Below are positions 37,395 through 46,624 of a stretch of 64,000 nt of DNA, one piece after another (the first letter of the stretch is position 1; the number at the start of each line of letters is the position of its first letter). The notes beneath the pieces were generated by a model. That model was not told the origin of the DNA, searched no databases, and was given only the letters and a program-made list of their open reading frames with translations. This DNA is from JAMXLO01 sp963819855 (GTDB taxonomy: Bacteria; Pseudomonadota; Alphaproteobacteria; Acetobacterales; Acetobacteraceae), in the NCBI GenBank assembly GCA_963819855.1, contig CAWFYC010000001.1, forward strand, positions 1 to 64,000, in the 5' to 3' direction. The translations under genes and the position numbers were made by a program.

Positions 37395-37474
37395 TGCGGC
37401 GGTTTCCCATCCCCGTTGGCCATCCGCAGCTACATTAGGCGAACGCCGGCTGGCTACAAACGCGGACGAGGGGT

Positions 37475-39496
37475 TTAGGCGACCTGCCGTGACGCCAGGC
37501 GCTCGAGGAGTGGACCAAGTGCTGCGGCCGCCGCTTCATCCAGCTCGAAAGCCAGATGCAGCACGTCGCCCTCGGTCCCGCGCACGACGCATGGCAGCGG
37601 CACCGCGACGCCATCGAGGTGCAACGTGCCGCGCGCGCCCGGAGCCAGGTCAGGTGCGCCGCGTATACGGGCACCGCCTTCGGAGAGGTCGACCACCCTG
37701 GCCAGGCGCTCGCCATGGCCAGCAACCGAAAGTTGGGCCGCCAGGTCGACCTTCTGCCGCCCGGTCTGGCGCCGATCCACCTCGGCGGTCGAGGTCCGCA
37801 CCACCTCGATCACCGAATGCCGCAGCTCCTCCACGGCGTGGTTCAGTGCCATCGTATTGTCGCGGAGGTCCGCCGCATGGCGACCGGTGCCGACAGCCTC
37901 GGTCGAGACCTCGTTGGTGCGACTGGTCATTTCATTCGCCGCGCCGGCTGTCTCGGCCACGTTGCGGGCGATTTCCGCTGTGGCGGCATCCTGTTGCTTC
38001 ACTGCGGCGGCAATCGACCCGGCGATCGCGCTGATCTCGCCGATGGTCTGGTCGATCCGCGCCACCGCCGCGACCGACGCACTGGTCGCCGAACGTACCT
38101 GACCGATGTGGCGTGCGATCTCTTCCGTGGACCGCGCGGTCTGCATCGCCAGCGCTTTCACTTCCGAGGCCACCACGGCAAATCCCCGGCCGGCGTCACC
38201 GGCGCGAGCCGCCTCGATCGTCGCATTCAACGCCAGCAGATTGGTCCTCGCGGCAATCTCCGCGATCATGTCGGCCACCGCGCCAATCCGCTCGACCTCC
38301 TGGTTCAACGCCACGATGGTGGAGCGGGTCTCGGTGCCCGCAGCAACAGCATGACCGACCACTGCGGTGGACTGAGTGACCTGGCCACCGATCTCGCGGA
38401 TCGACGCCGCCAGCTGCTCGGCGGCGCTCGCGACAGTTTGTGCGATGCCCAGCGCCTGTCCGGCGGCCGCGGCGGCGTCCCGGGCGGACTCGCCGGTGCG
38501 GGTGGCGGACGCGCTCATGGCGTCCGCGGTTGCCGCCATCGCGGAGGTGCGATCGCGGATCTGCAGCAGTGCTGACCCGGTCGCGGCCTCGATCGTCGCC
38601 GCCATGTCGATCAGCGCCGCGCGCTTCTCCTCCTCCGCCTGATGTCGCTCGGCCTCCTGTTCGGCGGCCACCCGGTTTCCCTTGACCATGTGTTCCTTGA
38701 ACACCAGCACCGCGCGGGCCATGCCGCCGAGTTCGTCGCGATGGTCCTGCCCATCGATCTCGGCTGCCAGATTGCCGGCGGCAAGCTCGGTCATCGTCCT
38801 GGTCAGCGCGCGGACCGGACGGGTGATCGCCGCCACCACCACCGGCAGCAAAATCAGCATGACCAGGGCGGACCCGCCGACGATCCAGTACGAGCGGATC
38901 AGCGCAGTGCGCGAACTGCGTCGGGCGGCCTGAACCGACGCCGCCTCGGTTGCGCGGTGCGCCGCCGACAGTCCGGCTATCTCCCCGCGCAGCGCCTCGA
39001 ACGTCGCGTCGGTGCGACGGAACAGCCCGACCGCGATGGACGGATCCGCAACCAGGTCAAGCGCATCGCCGAGTTGCCTGGCGTACTCGGTCGATCGGGC
39101 GGCGATGGATTTGAGCCGCGGCAGGTCGGGGTCGCTTTCGGCGCGACCCGCAACCATTGCAGCGGCGCCGGTGCGCAACACGTTCAGTTCGTTTGCAATG
39201 TCCTTGACCAACCCATCGATCGTTGCCTCCGCCACCCCCGCCTGCTGCCAGACCAGCGCGCGCATCGCCTTGGCCTGGATCGTATCGACGCCATCCAGCA
39301 ATTGCGCGCTCGCAGCAGCGGTCGGCAGTGCGTTGTCGGCAACGTCGGCCAATCGGCCCTCGGTTTCGGTCGCGCCCCACCAGATCGACACAGAAATGGC
39401 GAGTCCAGCGGCGAGAGCAGCGACGGGGGCAATCAGAACCTTCGCCCAGAGCGGCAGGTCGTGGAACCACCGGATGAGGCCGAAGTGACGGGGCAC
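37475..39496 (-). CDS. Methyl-accepting chemotaxis protein with C-terminal PilZ domain
   Basis: A 673-residue chemoreceptor. It has TM1 near residues 16-38, a periplasmic helical sensor of about 160 residues, TM2 near residues 203-225 (SALVMLILLPVVVAA), HAMP (ITRPVRALTRTMTELAAG) and a methyl-accepting signalling domain with the hairpin tip ARTNLLALNATIEAARAGD. After it, from about residue 576, comes a PilZ domain: RRQTGRQKV gives the RxxxR motif, and DLSEGGARI the (D/N)xSxxG motif, both needed for c-di-GMP binding. The gene follows the Cache protein by 6 bp. No CheA/CheW/CheR genes are in the window. Confidence 0.94.
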   Translation of the reverse strand: MPRHFGLIRWFHDLPLWAKVLIAPVAALAAGLAISVSIWWGATETEGRLADVADNALPTAAASAQLLDGVDTIQAKAMRALVWQQAGVAEATIDGLVKDIANELNVLRTGAAAMVAGRAESDPDLPRLKSIAARSTEYARQLGDALDLVADPSIAVGLFRRTDATFEALRGEIAGLSAAHRATEAASVQAARRSSRTALIRSYWIVGGSALVMLILLPVVVAAITRPVRALTRTMTELAAGNLAAEIDGQDHRDELGGMARAVLVFKEHMVKGNRVAAEQEAERHQAEEEKRAALIDMAATIEAATGSALLQIRDRTSAMAATADAMSASATRTGESARDAAAAAGQALGIAQTVASAAEQLAASIREIGGQVTQSTAVVGHAVAAGTETRSTIVALNQEVERIGAVADMIAEIAARTNLLALNATIEAARAGDAGRGFAVVASEVKALAMQTARSTEEIARHIGQVRSATSASVAAVARIDQTIGEISAIAGSIAAAVKQQDAATAEIARNVAETAGAANEMTSRTNEVSTEAVGTGRHAADLRDNTMALNHAVEELRHSVIEVVRTSTAEVDRRQTGRQKVDLAAQLSVAGHGERLARVVDLSEGGARIRGAPDLAPGARGTLHLDGVAVPLPCVVRGTEGDVLHLAFELDEAAAAALGPLLERLASRQVA

Positions 39497-39502
39497 GTCA
39501 GA

Positions 39503-39970
39503 TCAACGCGTGTAGACGCCGGCAAGGTAGGTGAAGTCGCCGGCCTTCTCGACGTAGTTTTCTTTCGGCAGGACCTTTCCGGTGATCGGATCCTTGAACA
39601 TGAACGAGATCCAACCCTTGCCCGGACCTGCCGCTATCTTCTCGACGTCCTTGCCGTACTCCTTGCCGTTCACGTCGACGGAGTCGAAGTACATCTTGCC
39701 GACCAGCTTGGCGTTCTGGCCGTGCACAACGCGCGTGCCATCCTTGTCGATGACGATGAGATAAAGGTCGCGGTCGACGAATTTCCCACCGTGATCCATG
39801 AATTCCGGCTTTGCCTTGTCCATGCCGACCTCGGCGACACGGGCGATCGCCTGCTTCACCAGCGCCACGGCTTCGTCCTTGGTGGCGTATTCGGCCGCGG
39901 ACGCGGGAATGGCGATGGAAGACACGACGCAGAGCGATGCGACCGCCGCGACGAGATGCAGATACCTCAT
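39503..39970 (-). CDS. Secreted Cache-domain protein
   Basis: A 155-residue protein with a signal peptide (MRYLHLVAAVASLCVV ... ASAAEY) and a single Cache-type sensor domain: TKDEAVALVKQAIARVAEVG, DRDLYLIVIDKDGTRVVHGQN, GKMYFDSVDVNGKEYG and GKGWISFMFKDPITGK. Single Cache domains bind small organic acids or amino acids. It is free in the periplasm, without a membrane anchor. It lies 6 bp upstream of the chemoreceptor, so it is probably its soluble ligand-binding partner. Confidence 0.9.
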   Translation of the reverse strand: MRYLHLVAAVASLCVVSSIAIPASAAEYATKDEAVALVKQAIARVAEVGMDKAKPEFMDHGGKFVDRDLYLIVIDKDGTRVVHGQNAKLVGKMYFDSVDVNGKEYGKDVEKIAAGPGKGWISFMFKDPITGKVLPKENYVEKAGDFTYLAGVYTR

Positions 39971-40083
39971 CGACGAACTCCTGTGCTGCGCGGCCGACAG
40001 CGGACAACGGCACGCTTCGCTGCCACTTTGCGGCCGGGGGATGTGACGGCCGGTATCTTTCCCAGTGTCGGGTTAAGCGCCGG

Positions 40084-40353
40084 CTAATTCAGCACGGGCA
40101 CATTCGAAAACAGCGCACCGAGTCCCAGCATCGCCGTCTGAACCACGGCCATGACCTCTCCGGCCTCCGTACCGATCATCGTGAAGCCGAGGATGCGGTC
40201 GCTGGCTGCGTCGACCAGCGCCTTCATGAAGCCGCGTGTCTCTGAAATCGTCGCGACCGCAGTACTGCGACGATCGGCAGCTTCGCGATGCGGACGGCGA
40301 TGCCCCGGCGCTGCGCCTCGCCTTCGCTCAGGCCGATCCGCGCGAGCGGGGGG
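40084..40353 (-). pseudogene. Disulfide-oxidoreductase (mercuric reductase/Lpd-like) C-terminal remnant
   Basis: The minus strand reads PPLARIGLSEGEAQRRGI, AVRIAKLPIVAVLR, then after a frame change ISETRGFMKALVDAASDR and ILGFTMIGTEAGEVMAVV, QTAMLGLGALFSNVPVLN, stop. This is the dimerisation domain of the pyridine-nucleotide disulfide oxidoreductase family. Compared with the family it has a frameshift near 40255-40275 and a deletion of about 17 residues after QTAML, where HPTxxEG (the active-site His region) should lie. The FAD- and NAD-binding parts are gone. Confidence 0.72.
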
Positions 40354-40371
40354 CCAACCGGTTGCGCGCGC

Positions 40372-41910
40372 TCATGATCGGCAAGCTGGTGCTTCGCGCT
40401 GCACCCGGAACAGGGCGGCGAAGTCCGTCTGCGACATCAGCTCGAGGCACTGCGGGACGAAGCCTGCCAGATCGGCATCCGCTCCGGCCTCCAACACCAG
40501 GACGAAATCGAAGCTGCGCAGCGCCGCCGAAGCGCGGCTCGGGTCGAGAACGAGTGCAGCGTGGGAGGGAATGTCATGCGCCTCCTGCGCCAGCCTTGCG
40601 TAGGCGGGTCGCAGACGGATCGGCTGCTGTGCCGGGTTGGCGAACAGGATCGGCCAGAACGCGCCACGCTCGATCAACAGCAGCGCGGGCAGGTGAAAAT
40701 CGGCGCGCAGGCCGTTCGACAACCGCCGACTGCGCGGCCCCGCATCCCAGTAGGCGGGGGCTTCCTCCTGGGGCACGTTGGTCATGTATACCAACGCCCC
40801 GGGCGGCACCGCAGCGATGACAGTGCGCAGATCGGCCAGGTCACGCCGATGCTCCGCCCAGACCTCCGCCACCACCGTCATCCGTACCGCGAACAGCATG
40901 GCCAAGCCGGCGGCGACCGCTCGGCTTGCCTGCTTCGGCACGCGCACCGGATCGACGGCCGCGAACACCAGAAACCCCAGCATGACCGCGACCCGCGTGT
41001 CGAGGAAAGCGCCGCTCATCAGGTCGAAGGGCAGTGCCGCGTAGAGGACCGCAAGCACCGCGACGGCTGCCATCGCGCGCGGCGCAAGCGCGAACCAACC
41101 GGCCGCGACACCCAGCGCCACGCCGCCGTAGACCAGCACGGCACTGATGATATCGAGCGGGAAGAGATAATTGACGAACGGGCTGGCCAGCTGCACCAGC
41201 TTTTCCTGCGGGCTCATCCAGTGCATCGCGGAGGGCGCCCGGTGCAGCGGTGTCAGCGGCCACAGCAGCAGCGGTCCGGCCAGCACCGGCAGCAGCGCTA
41301 TAAGCCGGCGCAGCATGGCCCGGCCTTGACACATCGCGTGCGCTTCCGCGCTGCCGATCAGCACGAGGAAGAACATCAGCCCCATCAGGTGACAGAAGAA
41401 CAGCACCACCGAGGCCGCCGCGGCTCCCGCGACGGTCGCGACCGGCCGGCGCTCGCGCCAGGTCAGCCACGCGGCGGCGAACAGCATCGCCAGGCCGCTG
41501 CCGATCTGCCAGTTCAGGAAGCCGAGCAGGAAGCCGCTGTTGTAGCCGACGAGACCCGACGCCAGGGGCCAGAACGACCGCCGTCCGAACCACGCCCGGT
41601 GCAGCGCCACCACCCCGGCCAGGTTCAGCAGCAGGATGCCGCCCAGCAAGCAGCGCCCGGCGACGTGGACCGGCAGCAGACGCAGCAGCGGCGGCCCGAT
41701 CAGGTCGGCCGCCAGATCCGGAATGATCGCCCAGTCCGGCATGAACAGCGGTCCCAGCACTGGGTCGTTCGGGCCGGCGGTGAGCAGCACGAAGCGGGCC
41801 AGGTGATTCGGATAGTCCAGCACCGGCGGGACGTCGGCGATCAGCAACGGGGCGACCAGGGCCACCGAGACCGACGCCAGAACCGCCCACCATGTACCGC
41901 GTCCGGTCAT
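40372..41910 (-). CDS. Polytopic membrane protein, possibly a GT-C-type glycosyltransferase
   Basis: A 512-residue protein (start ATG 41910, MTGRGTWWAVL) with roughly ten to twelve hydrophobic segments and a C-terminal soluble region of about 120 residues. An acidic-aromatic loop after TM1 (VPPVLDYPNHLARFV) resembles the first periplasmic loop of GT-C glycosyltransferases, but the family is not certain. No known domain can be named with confidence. It is divergent from ccmC, with overlapping 5' ends in the 41909-41981 region. Confidence 0.75.
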   Translation of the reverse strand: MTGRGTWWAVLASVSVALVAPLLIADVPPVLDYPNHLARFVLLTAGPNDPVLGPLFMPDWAIIPDLAADLIGPPLLRLLPVHVAGRCLLGGILLLNLAGVVALHRAWFGRRSFWPLASGLVGYNSGFLLGFLNWQIGSGLAMLFAAAWLTWRERRPVATVAGAAAASVVLFFCHLMGLMFFLVLIGSAEAHAMCQGRAMLRRLIALLPVLAGPLLLWPLTPLHRAPSAMHWMSPQEKLVQLASPFVNYLFPLDIISAVLVYGGVALGVAAGWFALAPRAMAAVAVLAVLYAALPFDLMSGAFLDTRVAVMLGFLVFAAVDPVRVPKQASRAVAAGLAMLFAVRMTVVAEVWAEHRRDLADLRTVIAAVPPGALVYMTNVPQEEAPAYWDAGPRSRRLSNGLRADFHLPALLLIERGAFWPILFANPAQQPIRLRPAYARLAQEAHDIPSHAALVLDPSRASAALRSFDFVLVLEAGADADLAGFVPQCLELMSQTDFAALFRVQREAPACRS

Positions 41911-41980
41911 GACGCCGTATACCGCGTTGCGCCGGAGGGTCGCCTTCAAACCGGATACCCGATGCGGTAGGGTGGCGATC

Positions 41981-42766
41981 GTGGACGCCTCCGCTGCCGA
42001 CGCATCACGTCAGAGCGCACCGAAGTCGGGGCGCTCGCTGCACCGTTTCGCCAACCCGGGGCACTTCCTGCGCCTGTCCGGGGCTGTGTTGCCATGGCTC
42101 ATCGCGGCCGGCGTGACGCTGACCGCCATCGGCCTTGGCTGGGGCCTGTGGTTCGCGCCGGCCGACTGGCAGCAGGGTGACGCCGTGCGCATCATGTATG
42201 TGCACGTCCCGGCCGCCTGGCTCGCATCGGCGGGGTATTTCGCCCTGGCGCTCTGTTCCGTGCTGTCGCTGGTCTGGCGCCATCCTTTGGCGGACCTTGC
42301 CGCGGCCGAGATCGGCCCGGTCGGCGCCGGCTTCACCGCGCTGTGTCTGCTCACCGGCAGCATTTGGGGCAAGCCGATGTGGGGCGCCTGGTGGGTATGG
42401 GACGCGCGGCTGACCTCGGTGCTGGTGCTGTTCTTCCTGTATCTCGGCCACATCGCACTGGTGCGGGCGTTCGACGACCCGGTGCGAGGTTACCGTGCCG
42501 GTGCGATCCTGGCGCTGATCGGCGTGGTCAACCTGCCGATCATCAAGTTCAGCGTCGATTGGTGGAACACGCTGCACCAGCCGGCGACGATCAGCTTTAC
42601 CGGCGCGCCGACCATGTATGTCGGCATGCTGTGGCCGTTGCTGTTCGCCGCGACCGGCTACACCCTCGTGTTCGCCGCAATCGTCGTGGCGCGCACCCGC
42701 GCGGCGGTGATGGAGCGGCGCATCCGCGCCCTGCTGATGGCCCGCGCCGATGAGGTCGCGGCGTGA
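41981..42766 (+). CDS. ccmC: Heme exporter permease, cytochrome c maturation
   Basis: This membrane protein handles heme for the cytochrome c maturation pathway and passes it to CcmE. The tryptophan-rich signature WGKPMWGAWWVWDARLT and about six membrane segments identify it. GTG 41981 is proposed as start, giving 261 residues beginning (M)DASAADASRQS; the upstream ATG 41909 is in frame but overlaps the divergent gene, so the start remains uncertain. It is the first gene of the ccm block. The ABC partners ccmA and ccmB, normally immediately upstream, are not present. Confidence 0.92.
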   Translation: MDASAADASRQSAPKSGRSLHRFANPGHFLRLSGAVLPWLIAAGVTLTAIGLGWGLWFAPADWQQGDAVRIMYVHVPAAWLASAGYFALALCSVLSLVWRHPLADLAAAEIGPVGAGFTALCLLTGSIWGKPMWGAWWVWDARLTSVLVLFFLYLGHIALVRAFDDPVRGYRAGAILALIGVVNLPIIKFSVDWWNTLHQPATISFTGAPTMYVGMLWPLLFAATGYTLVFAAIVVARTRAAVMERRIRALLMARADEVAA

Positions 42767-42903
42767 CGCACCTGCCCTATGTCGCTGCGGCCTATCTGTT
42801 GGGTGTGCTGATCCCCGCAACTTTCGCCGTGGCCGCGTTCATCCGCATGCGCACGGCGCGACTGCGGCTGGCCGCAATCGATCGCCGCCGCCGCACCCGA
42901 TGA
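42763..42903 (+). CDS. ccmD: Heme exporter subunit CcmD, 46 residues
   Basis: A small single-helix membrane protein that stabilises CcmC-CcmE interaction. The GTG at 42763 overlaps the ccmC stop (GTGA), and the stop overlaps the ccmE start (ATGA). The sequence THLPYVAAAYLLGVLIP, a hydrophobic helix followed by basic RMRTARLRLAAIDRRRR, is the standard CcmD pattern. Confidence 0.88.
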   Translation: MTHLPYVAAAYLLGVLIPATFAVAAFIRMRTARLRLAAIDRRRRTR

Positions 42904-43403
42904 CCCGCAAGCGCCGCCGCCTGTGGATACTGCTCGCCTGCGGCCTGGGGCTTGGCTCGGCGACCGCGCTGGCCCTGGCCGCGTTCCGCGACAACCTAGT
43001 GTTCTTCCTGGCGCCGTCCGACCTTGCCAGCAAGGCGCCGGCATCCGGCCGCATGTTCCGGCTCGGCGGCCTGGTCGAGCAGGGCAGCGTGCAGCGCTCC
43101 ACCGACGATGGCCGTCCCGCGGCGAAATTCCGGGTGACGGACGGCGGTGCCAGCGTCGAGGTGACCTATGTCGGCATCCTCCCGGATCTGTTCCGCGAGG
43201 GGCAGGGTGTGGTGACGCTTGGCGCGCTGCAGCCGGACGGGACGTTCCGGGCGTCCGAGGTGCTGGCGAAGCATGACGAAACCTACATGCCCAAGGACGT
43301 GGCGGACGCGCTAAAGAAGTCCGGCCACTGGAATCCGTCCTCTGGCCCGCCGCCGCCCGCGGCGACCTGGAACACGATGCAGGTGAGGAAGACCGGGGGA
43401 TGA
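42900..43403 (+). CDS. ccmE: Periplasmic heme chaperone CcmE
   Basis: CcmE takes heme from CcmC by a covalent bond to a histidine and delivers it to CcmF. One N-terminal membrane anchor (LWILLACGLGLGSATAL) is followed by an OB-fold. The heme-attachment motif is LAKHDETYMP, with His125 and Tyr129. It has 167 residues including a Pro-rich tail. Start ATG 42900 overlaps the ccmD stop. About 180 bp containing a palindromic repeat separate it from ccmF. Confidence 0.95.
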   Translation: MTRKRRRLWILLACGLGLGSATALALAAFRDNLVFFLAPSDLASKAPASGRMFRLGGLVEQGSVQRSTDDGRPAAKFRVTDGGASVEVTYVGILPDLFREGQGVVTLGALQPDGTFRASEVLAKHDETYMPKDVADALKKSGHWNPSSGPPPPAATWNTMQVRKTGG

Positions 43404-43480
43404 GCACGACCCCACCACCTGTGACGGCGAGTTCCGCACCGGCCAGTCGGCCGACCCAGACGGGACCATACAGCCCCAGC

Positions 43481-43561
43481 GTCATTCCCGCGCAAGCGGG
43501 AACCCAGGGCGAGATCTGCGCGGTAGCCCCGGGTCCCCGCTTTCGCGATTGGGGGAATGAC
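43481..43561. repeat. Palindromic repeat between ccmE and ccmF
   Basis: The element starts GTCATTCCCGCGCAAGCGGG and ends CCCCGCTTTCGCGATTGGGGGAATGAC in part, so its ends pair, with a GC-rich centre. It belongs to the GTCATTCCCGC family seen elsewhere in the window. It lies within the ccm operon, so it must be transcribed. Confidence 0.6.
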
Positions 43562-43584
43562 AGGATAACCGGCAGGTTGGGCCG

Positions 43585-45555
43585 ATGATCCCGGAGCTCG
43601 GCCACTTCGCCCTTGCGCTCGCCGTGGTCATCGCCGGCGCACAGGCGGTGCTGCCGCTGCTCGGTGCCCACAGACGCGATGCGCGCCTGATGCAGACCGC
43701 GCCGTCGCTGGCGATCGGGCAACTGATCGCCCTCGCGACCGCCTATGGCTGCCTGGTGTGGAGCGCGGTGGTGGACGACTTCTCGGTCGCCAACGTGGCG
43801 GAGAATTCCAACAGCCTGATGCCGCTGGTCTACAAGATCACCGGCACCTGGGGGAATCACGAGGGTTCTGTACTGCTCTGGTGCCTGATCCTGGCACTGT
43901 GTGGCGGCGCGGTCGCAGCGTTTGGCCGCGCCCTGCCATCGTCGCTGCGCGCCCGCGTGATCGGCGTGCTTGGCTTCACGTCGGCGGGGTTCCTGCTGTT
44001 CACCCTCACCACGTCCAACCCGCTGGAACGCGTCTGGCCGCCGCCGCTCGACGGCCGCGACATGAACCCGCTGCTGCAGGACCCCGGCCTCGCCTTCCAC
44101 CCGCCGGTGCTCTACTCCGGCTATGTCGGCTTCGCGATCCCGTTCGCGTTCGCCGTCGCAGCGCTGCTGGAGGGCCGCGTCGATGCCGCCTGGGGCCGCT
44201 GGGTGCGGCCCTGGACGCTGGCCGCATGGTGCCTGCTGACTGGCGGCATCGCGCTCGGCTCCTGGTGGGCATACTACGAGCTAGGCTGGGGCGGCTTCTG
44301 GTTCTGGGACCCGGTGGAGAATGCCTCGCTGCTGCCGTGGCTCGCCGGCACCGCGCTGCTGCACTCCGCTATCGTGGTGGAGAAGCGCGAGGCGCTGAAG
44401 ATCTGGACCATCCTGCTCGCGATCGGCACCTTCTCGCTGTCGCTGTGCGGCACGTTCCTGGTGCGCTCCGGCATTCTCAACTCGGTGCACAGCTTCGCCA
44501 ACGATCCGACGCGCGGCGTGTTCATCCTGGTGCTGCTGGCAATCGTGATCGGTGGCTCGCTGCTGCTGTTCGCGTTGCGCGCGCCGGTGATGACGGCGAC
44601 CGGCATCTTCGCGCCGATCTCGCGCGAGGGCGCGCTGGTGCTGAACAACATCCTGCTGTGCTCGATCTGCGCCGTGGTGCTGACAGGCACCACCTATCCG
44701 CTGTTCGCCGAACTGGTGTTCGGCGCCAAGCTCAGCGTGGGTCCGCCGTATTTCCAGGCGACGGTGTTCCCGCTGGCGATCCCGTTGTTCGCCGCGATGT
44801 CGCTCGGTCCGGTGCTGCCGTGGAAGCGGGCGGAACTCTGGCCGGCGCTGCTGAAGCTGTGGTGGGCCGCGCTGATCGCGACGTTCATCGGCATCGCCGC
44901 CGCACTGGGGCTGCATGCCGGCATGGCCGCGCTGGGCTTTGCCGCATCGGCGTGGCTGATCGCCGGCGCGCTGGCTGAACTGGTGGAACGCACGCGACTG
45001 TTCCGGGCTCCATTCGCCACCGTCCGTGCGCGGTTCGGTGCCCAGCCGTTGTCGGTGTGGGGTTCGGCCGTGGCGCATGCCGGCATGGGCGTCACCGTCG
45101 CCGGCATCGCCGGCATGTCGCTCGCATCGAGCACCATCGTGGCGCTGCATCCGGGACAGAACGTGGCACTTGGCGGCTACGACTGGACGCTGCTGGCGTT
45201 GCGCGACGAGCCGGGGCCCAATTACACCGCACGTGTCGCCGATATTCGCGTCAGTCGTAGCGGCGACGAGATCGCGATGTTCCATCCGTCGCGCCGGATG
45301 TTCACCGTCGAGAAGACCACGGTGACCGATACCGCGATCCAGACCAACGGATTGCGCGATCTCTACGCCGTGCTCGGCGAGGAGCGCGATGGTGCGGCGG
45401 TGCTGCGGCTGCACGTCAATCCGCTGGCGCCGTGGATCTGGTTCGGTGCGCTGGTGATGGCGGTCGGCGGCGCATTGTCGCTGGCGGATCGGCGGCAACG
45501 CATCGGCGCGCCGGCGCGGCGGGGCGCGGCGATACGGGCGGGAGTTGTGCCGTGA
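43585..45555 (+). CDS. ccmF: Cytochrome c heme lyase subunit CcmF
   Basis: CcmF is the large polytopic subunit that, with CcmH/I, attaches heme to apocytochromes c. Length 656 and many membrane segments agree with the family. The tryptophan-rich motif is WWAYYELGWGGFWFWDPVE, and heme-coordinating histidines are present in periplasmic loops (WGNHEGSVLLW, LAFHPPVLY). ATG 43585 follows the palindromic repeat at 43481-43561. A long periplasmic loop lies near the C-terminus. The stop is 7 bp before the ccmG start. Confidence 0.96.
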   Translation: MIPELGHFALALAVVIAGAQAVLPLLGAHRRDARLMQTAPSLAIGQLIALATAYGCLVWSAVVDDFSVANVAENSNSLMPLVYKITGTWGNHEGSVLLWCLILALCGGAVAAFGRALPSSLRARVIGVLGFTSAGFLLFTLTTSNPLERVWPPPLDGRDMNPLLQDPGLAFHPPVLYSGYVGFAIPFAFAVAALLEGRVDAAWGRWVRPWTLAAWCLLTGGIALGSWWAYYELGWGGFWFWDPVENASLLPWLAGTALLHSAIVVEKREALKIWTILLAIGTFSLSLCGTFLVRSGILNSVHSFANDPTRGVFILVLLAIVIGGSLLLFALRAPVMTATGIFAPISREGALVLNNILLCSICAVVLTGTTYPLFAELVFGAKLSVGPPYFQATVFPLAIPLFAAMSLGPVLPWKRAELWPALLKLWWAALIATFIGIAAALGLHAGMAALGFAASAWLIAGALAELVERTRLFRAPFATVRARFGAQPLSVWGSAVAHAGMGVTVAGIAGMSLASSTIVALHPGQNVALGGYDWTLLALRDEPGPNYTARVADIRVSRSGDEIAMFHPSRRMFTVEKTTVTDTAIQTNGLRDLYAVLGEERDGAAVLRLHVNPLAPWIWFGALVMAVGGALSLADRRQRIGAPARRGAAIRAGVVP

Positions 45556-45562
45556 GCCTCCG

Positions 45563-46120
45563 ATGATCCTGCTCCCGCGCCGCGCCCTCCTCCTCGCACC
45601 CCTTGGCGTCGCGGCGATCGGCGGAACGTCCTTCTGGCTGCTGCTGAACCGCATGCGCGAAGGCAGCTACGATCCGCACGGCGTGCCCAGCATGCTGATC
45701 GGCAAACCGCTGCCCGGTTTCTCGCTGCCGGGTCTGCCTCCCAGCGAGGGCTTCTCCCGCGCCGACGTCATCGCGACAGGTCGCCCTACGCTGATCAACT
45801 TCTTTGCCTCCTGGTGCATCCCCTGCGTGCAGGAAGCGCCGGCCTTGATGCTGCTGAAGCAGAAGGGCACGCCGATCTGGGGCATCGCCTACAAGGACAA
45901 GCCCGACGCCACCACTGAGTTCCTGCGTCAGAACGGCGATCCCTACACTCGCATCGCCCGCGACGAGCCGGGCAACACCGCGATCGACTTTGGCCTCTAC
46001 GGTGTGCCCGAGTCCTACGTGATCGACAAAGCCGGCATCGTGCGCTGGCGCTGGGCGGGCGGCCTCAGCGAGGACATCCTGCACCAATCGCTCGCGCCGC
46101 TGCTGCAGAGCCTGGCGTGA
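45563..46120 (+). CDS. ccmG: Thiol:disulfide interchange protein CcmG/DsbE
   Basis: A membrane-anchored periplasmic thioredoxin-like reductant that keeps apocytochrome c haem-binding cysteines reduced. One N-terminal membrane helix precedes the domain, and the active site is FFASWCIPCVQ with Cys85 and Cys88. VYGVPESYVID (in DFGLYGVPESYVIDKAG) contains the conserved cis-Pro. It has 185 residues with ATG 45563; a TTG six codons upstream is a weaker alternative. Confidence 0.95.
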   Translation: MILLPRRALLLAPLGVAAIGGTSFWLLLNRMREGSYDPHGVPSMLIGKPLPGFSLPGLPPSEGFSRADVIATGRPTLINFFASWCIPCVQEAPALMLLKQKGTPIWGIAYKDKPDATTEFLRQNGDPYTRIARDEPGNTAIDFGLYGVPESYVIDKAGIVRWRWAGGLSEDILHQSLAPLLQSLA

Positions 46121-46566
46121 CGCGGACTGCCGCCGTCCTGCTTGGCGTCCTGCTCACCACCCCCGCCTACGCGGTGAGCGATCCGGCCGAGCTGCTGCCT
46201 GACCGCACGCAGGAACAACGCGCCGAGGCACTCGGCCACCAGCTCCGCTGCCTGGTCTGCCAGAACGAGAGCGTCGAGGAGTCCAACGCCGACCTCGCCC
46301 GCGACCTCCGACGCATCATCCGCCAGCGCGTCGTAGCGGGTGACAGCGACCAGCAGGTGATCGACTGGATGGTGGCGCGCTACGGCAACTTCGTCCGCCT
46401 GCGTCCGCCGTTCAACGCGATAACTCTCGGCTTGTGGGGAGCGCCAGCCATCGCGCTGCTGGCCGGTATCGGCGTTGCAGTGGCCGCGCGACGGCGACGC
46501 CCTGCCCCACCGGTACCGCTGACCGACGCGGAACGCCAGCATCTGGCCGACCTGCTCAAATCGTGA
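46117..46566 (+). CDS. ccmH: Cytochrome c maturation protein CcmH (CcmL/CycL type)
   Basis: A periplasmic-facing thiol protein of the haem lyase complex, 149 residues. The signal sequence is followed by the LRCLVCQN motif (Cys45, Cys48) and ESVEESNADLARDLR, the standard CcmH helices. A C-terminal membrane helix (LGLWGAPAIALLAGIGVAV) follows. The GTG at 46117 overlaps the ccmG stop by four bases (GTGA). A 58-bp repeat-like spacer separates it from ccmI. Confidence 0.95.
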   Translation: MTRTAAVLLGVLLTTPAYAVSDPAELLPDRTQEQRAEALGHQLRCLVCQNESVEESNADLARDLRRIIRQRVVAGDSDQQVIDWMVARYGNFVRLRPPFNAITLGLWGAPAIALLAGIGVAVAARRRRPAPPVPLTDAERQHLADLLKS

Positions 46567-46624
46567 TGGCCGGAACAAGTCCGGCTATGACGAAAGAAGT
46601 CCGGTCTGACGTCCGGAACCATGC

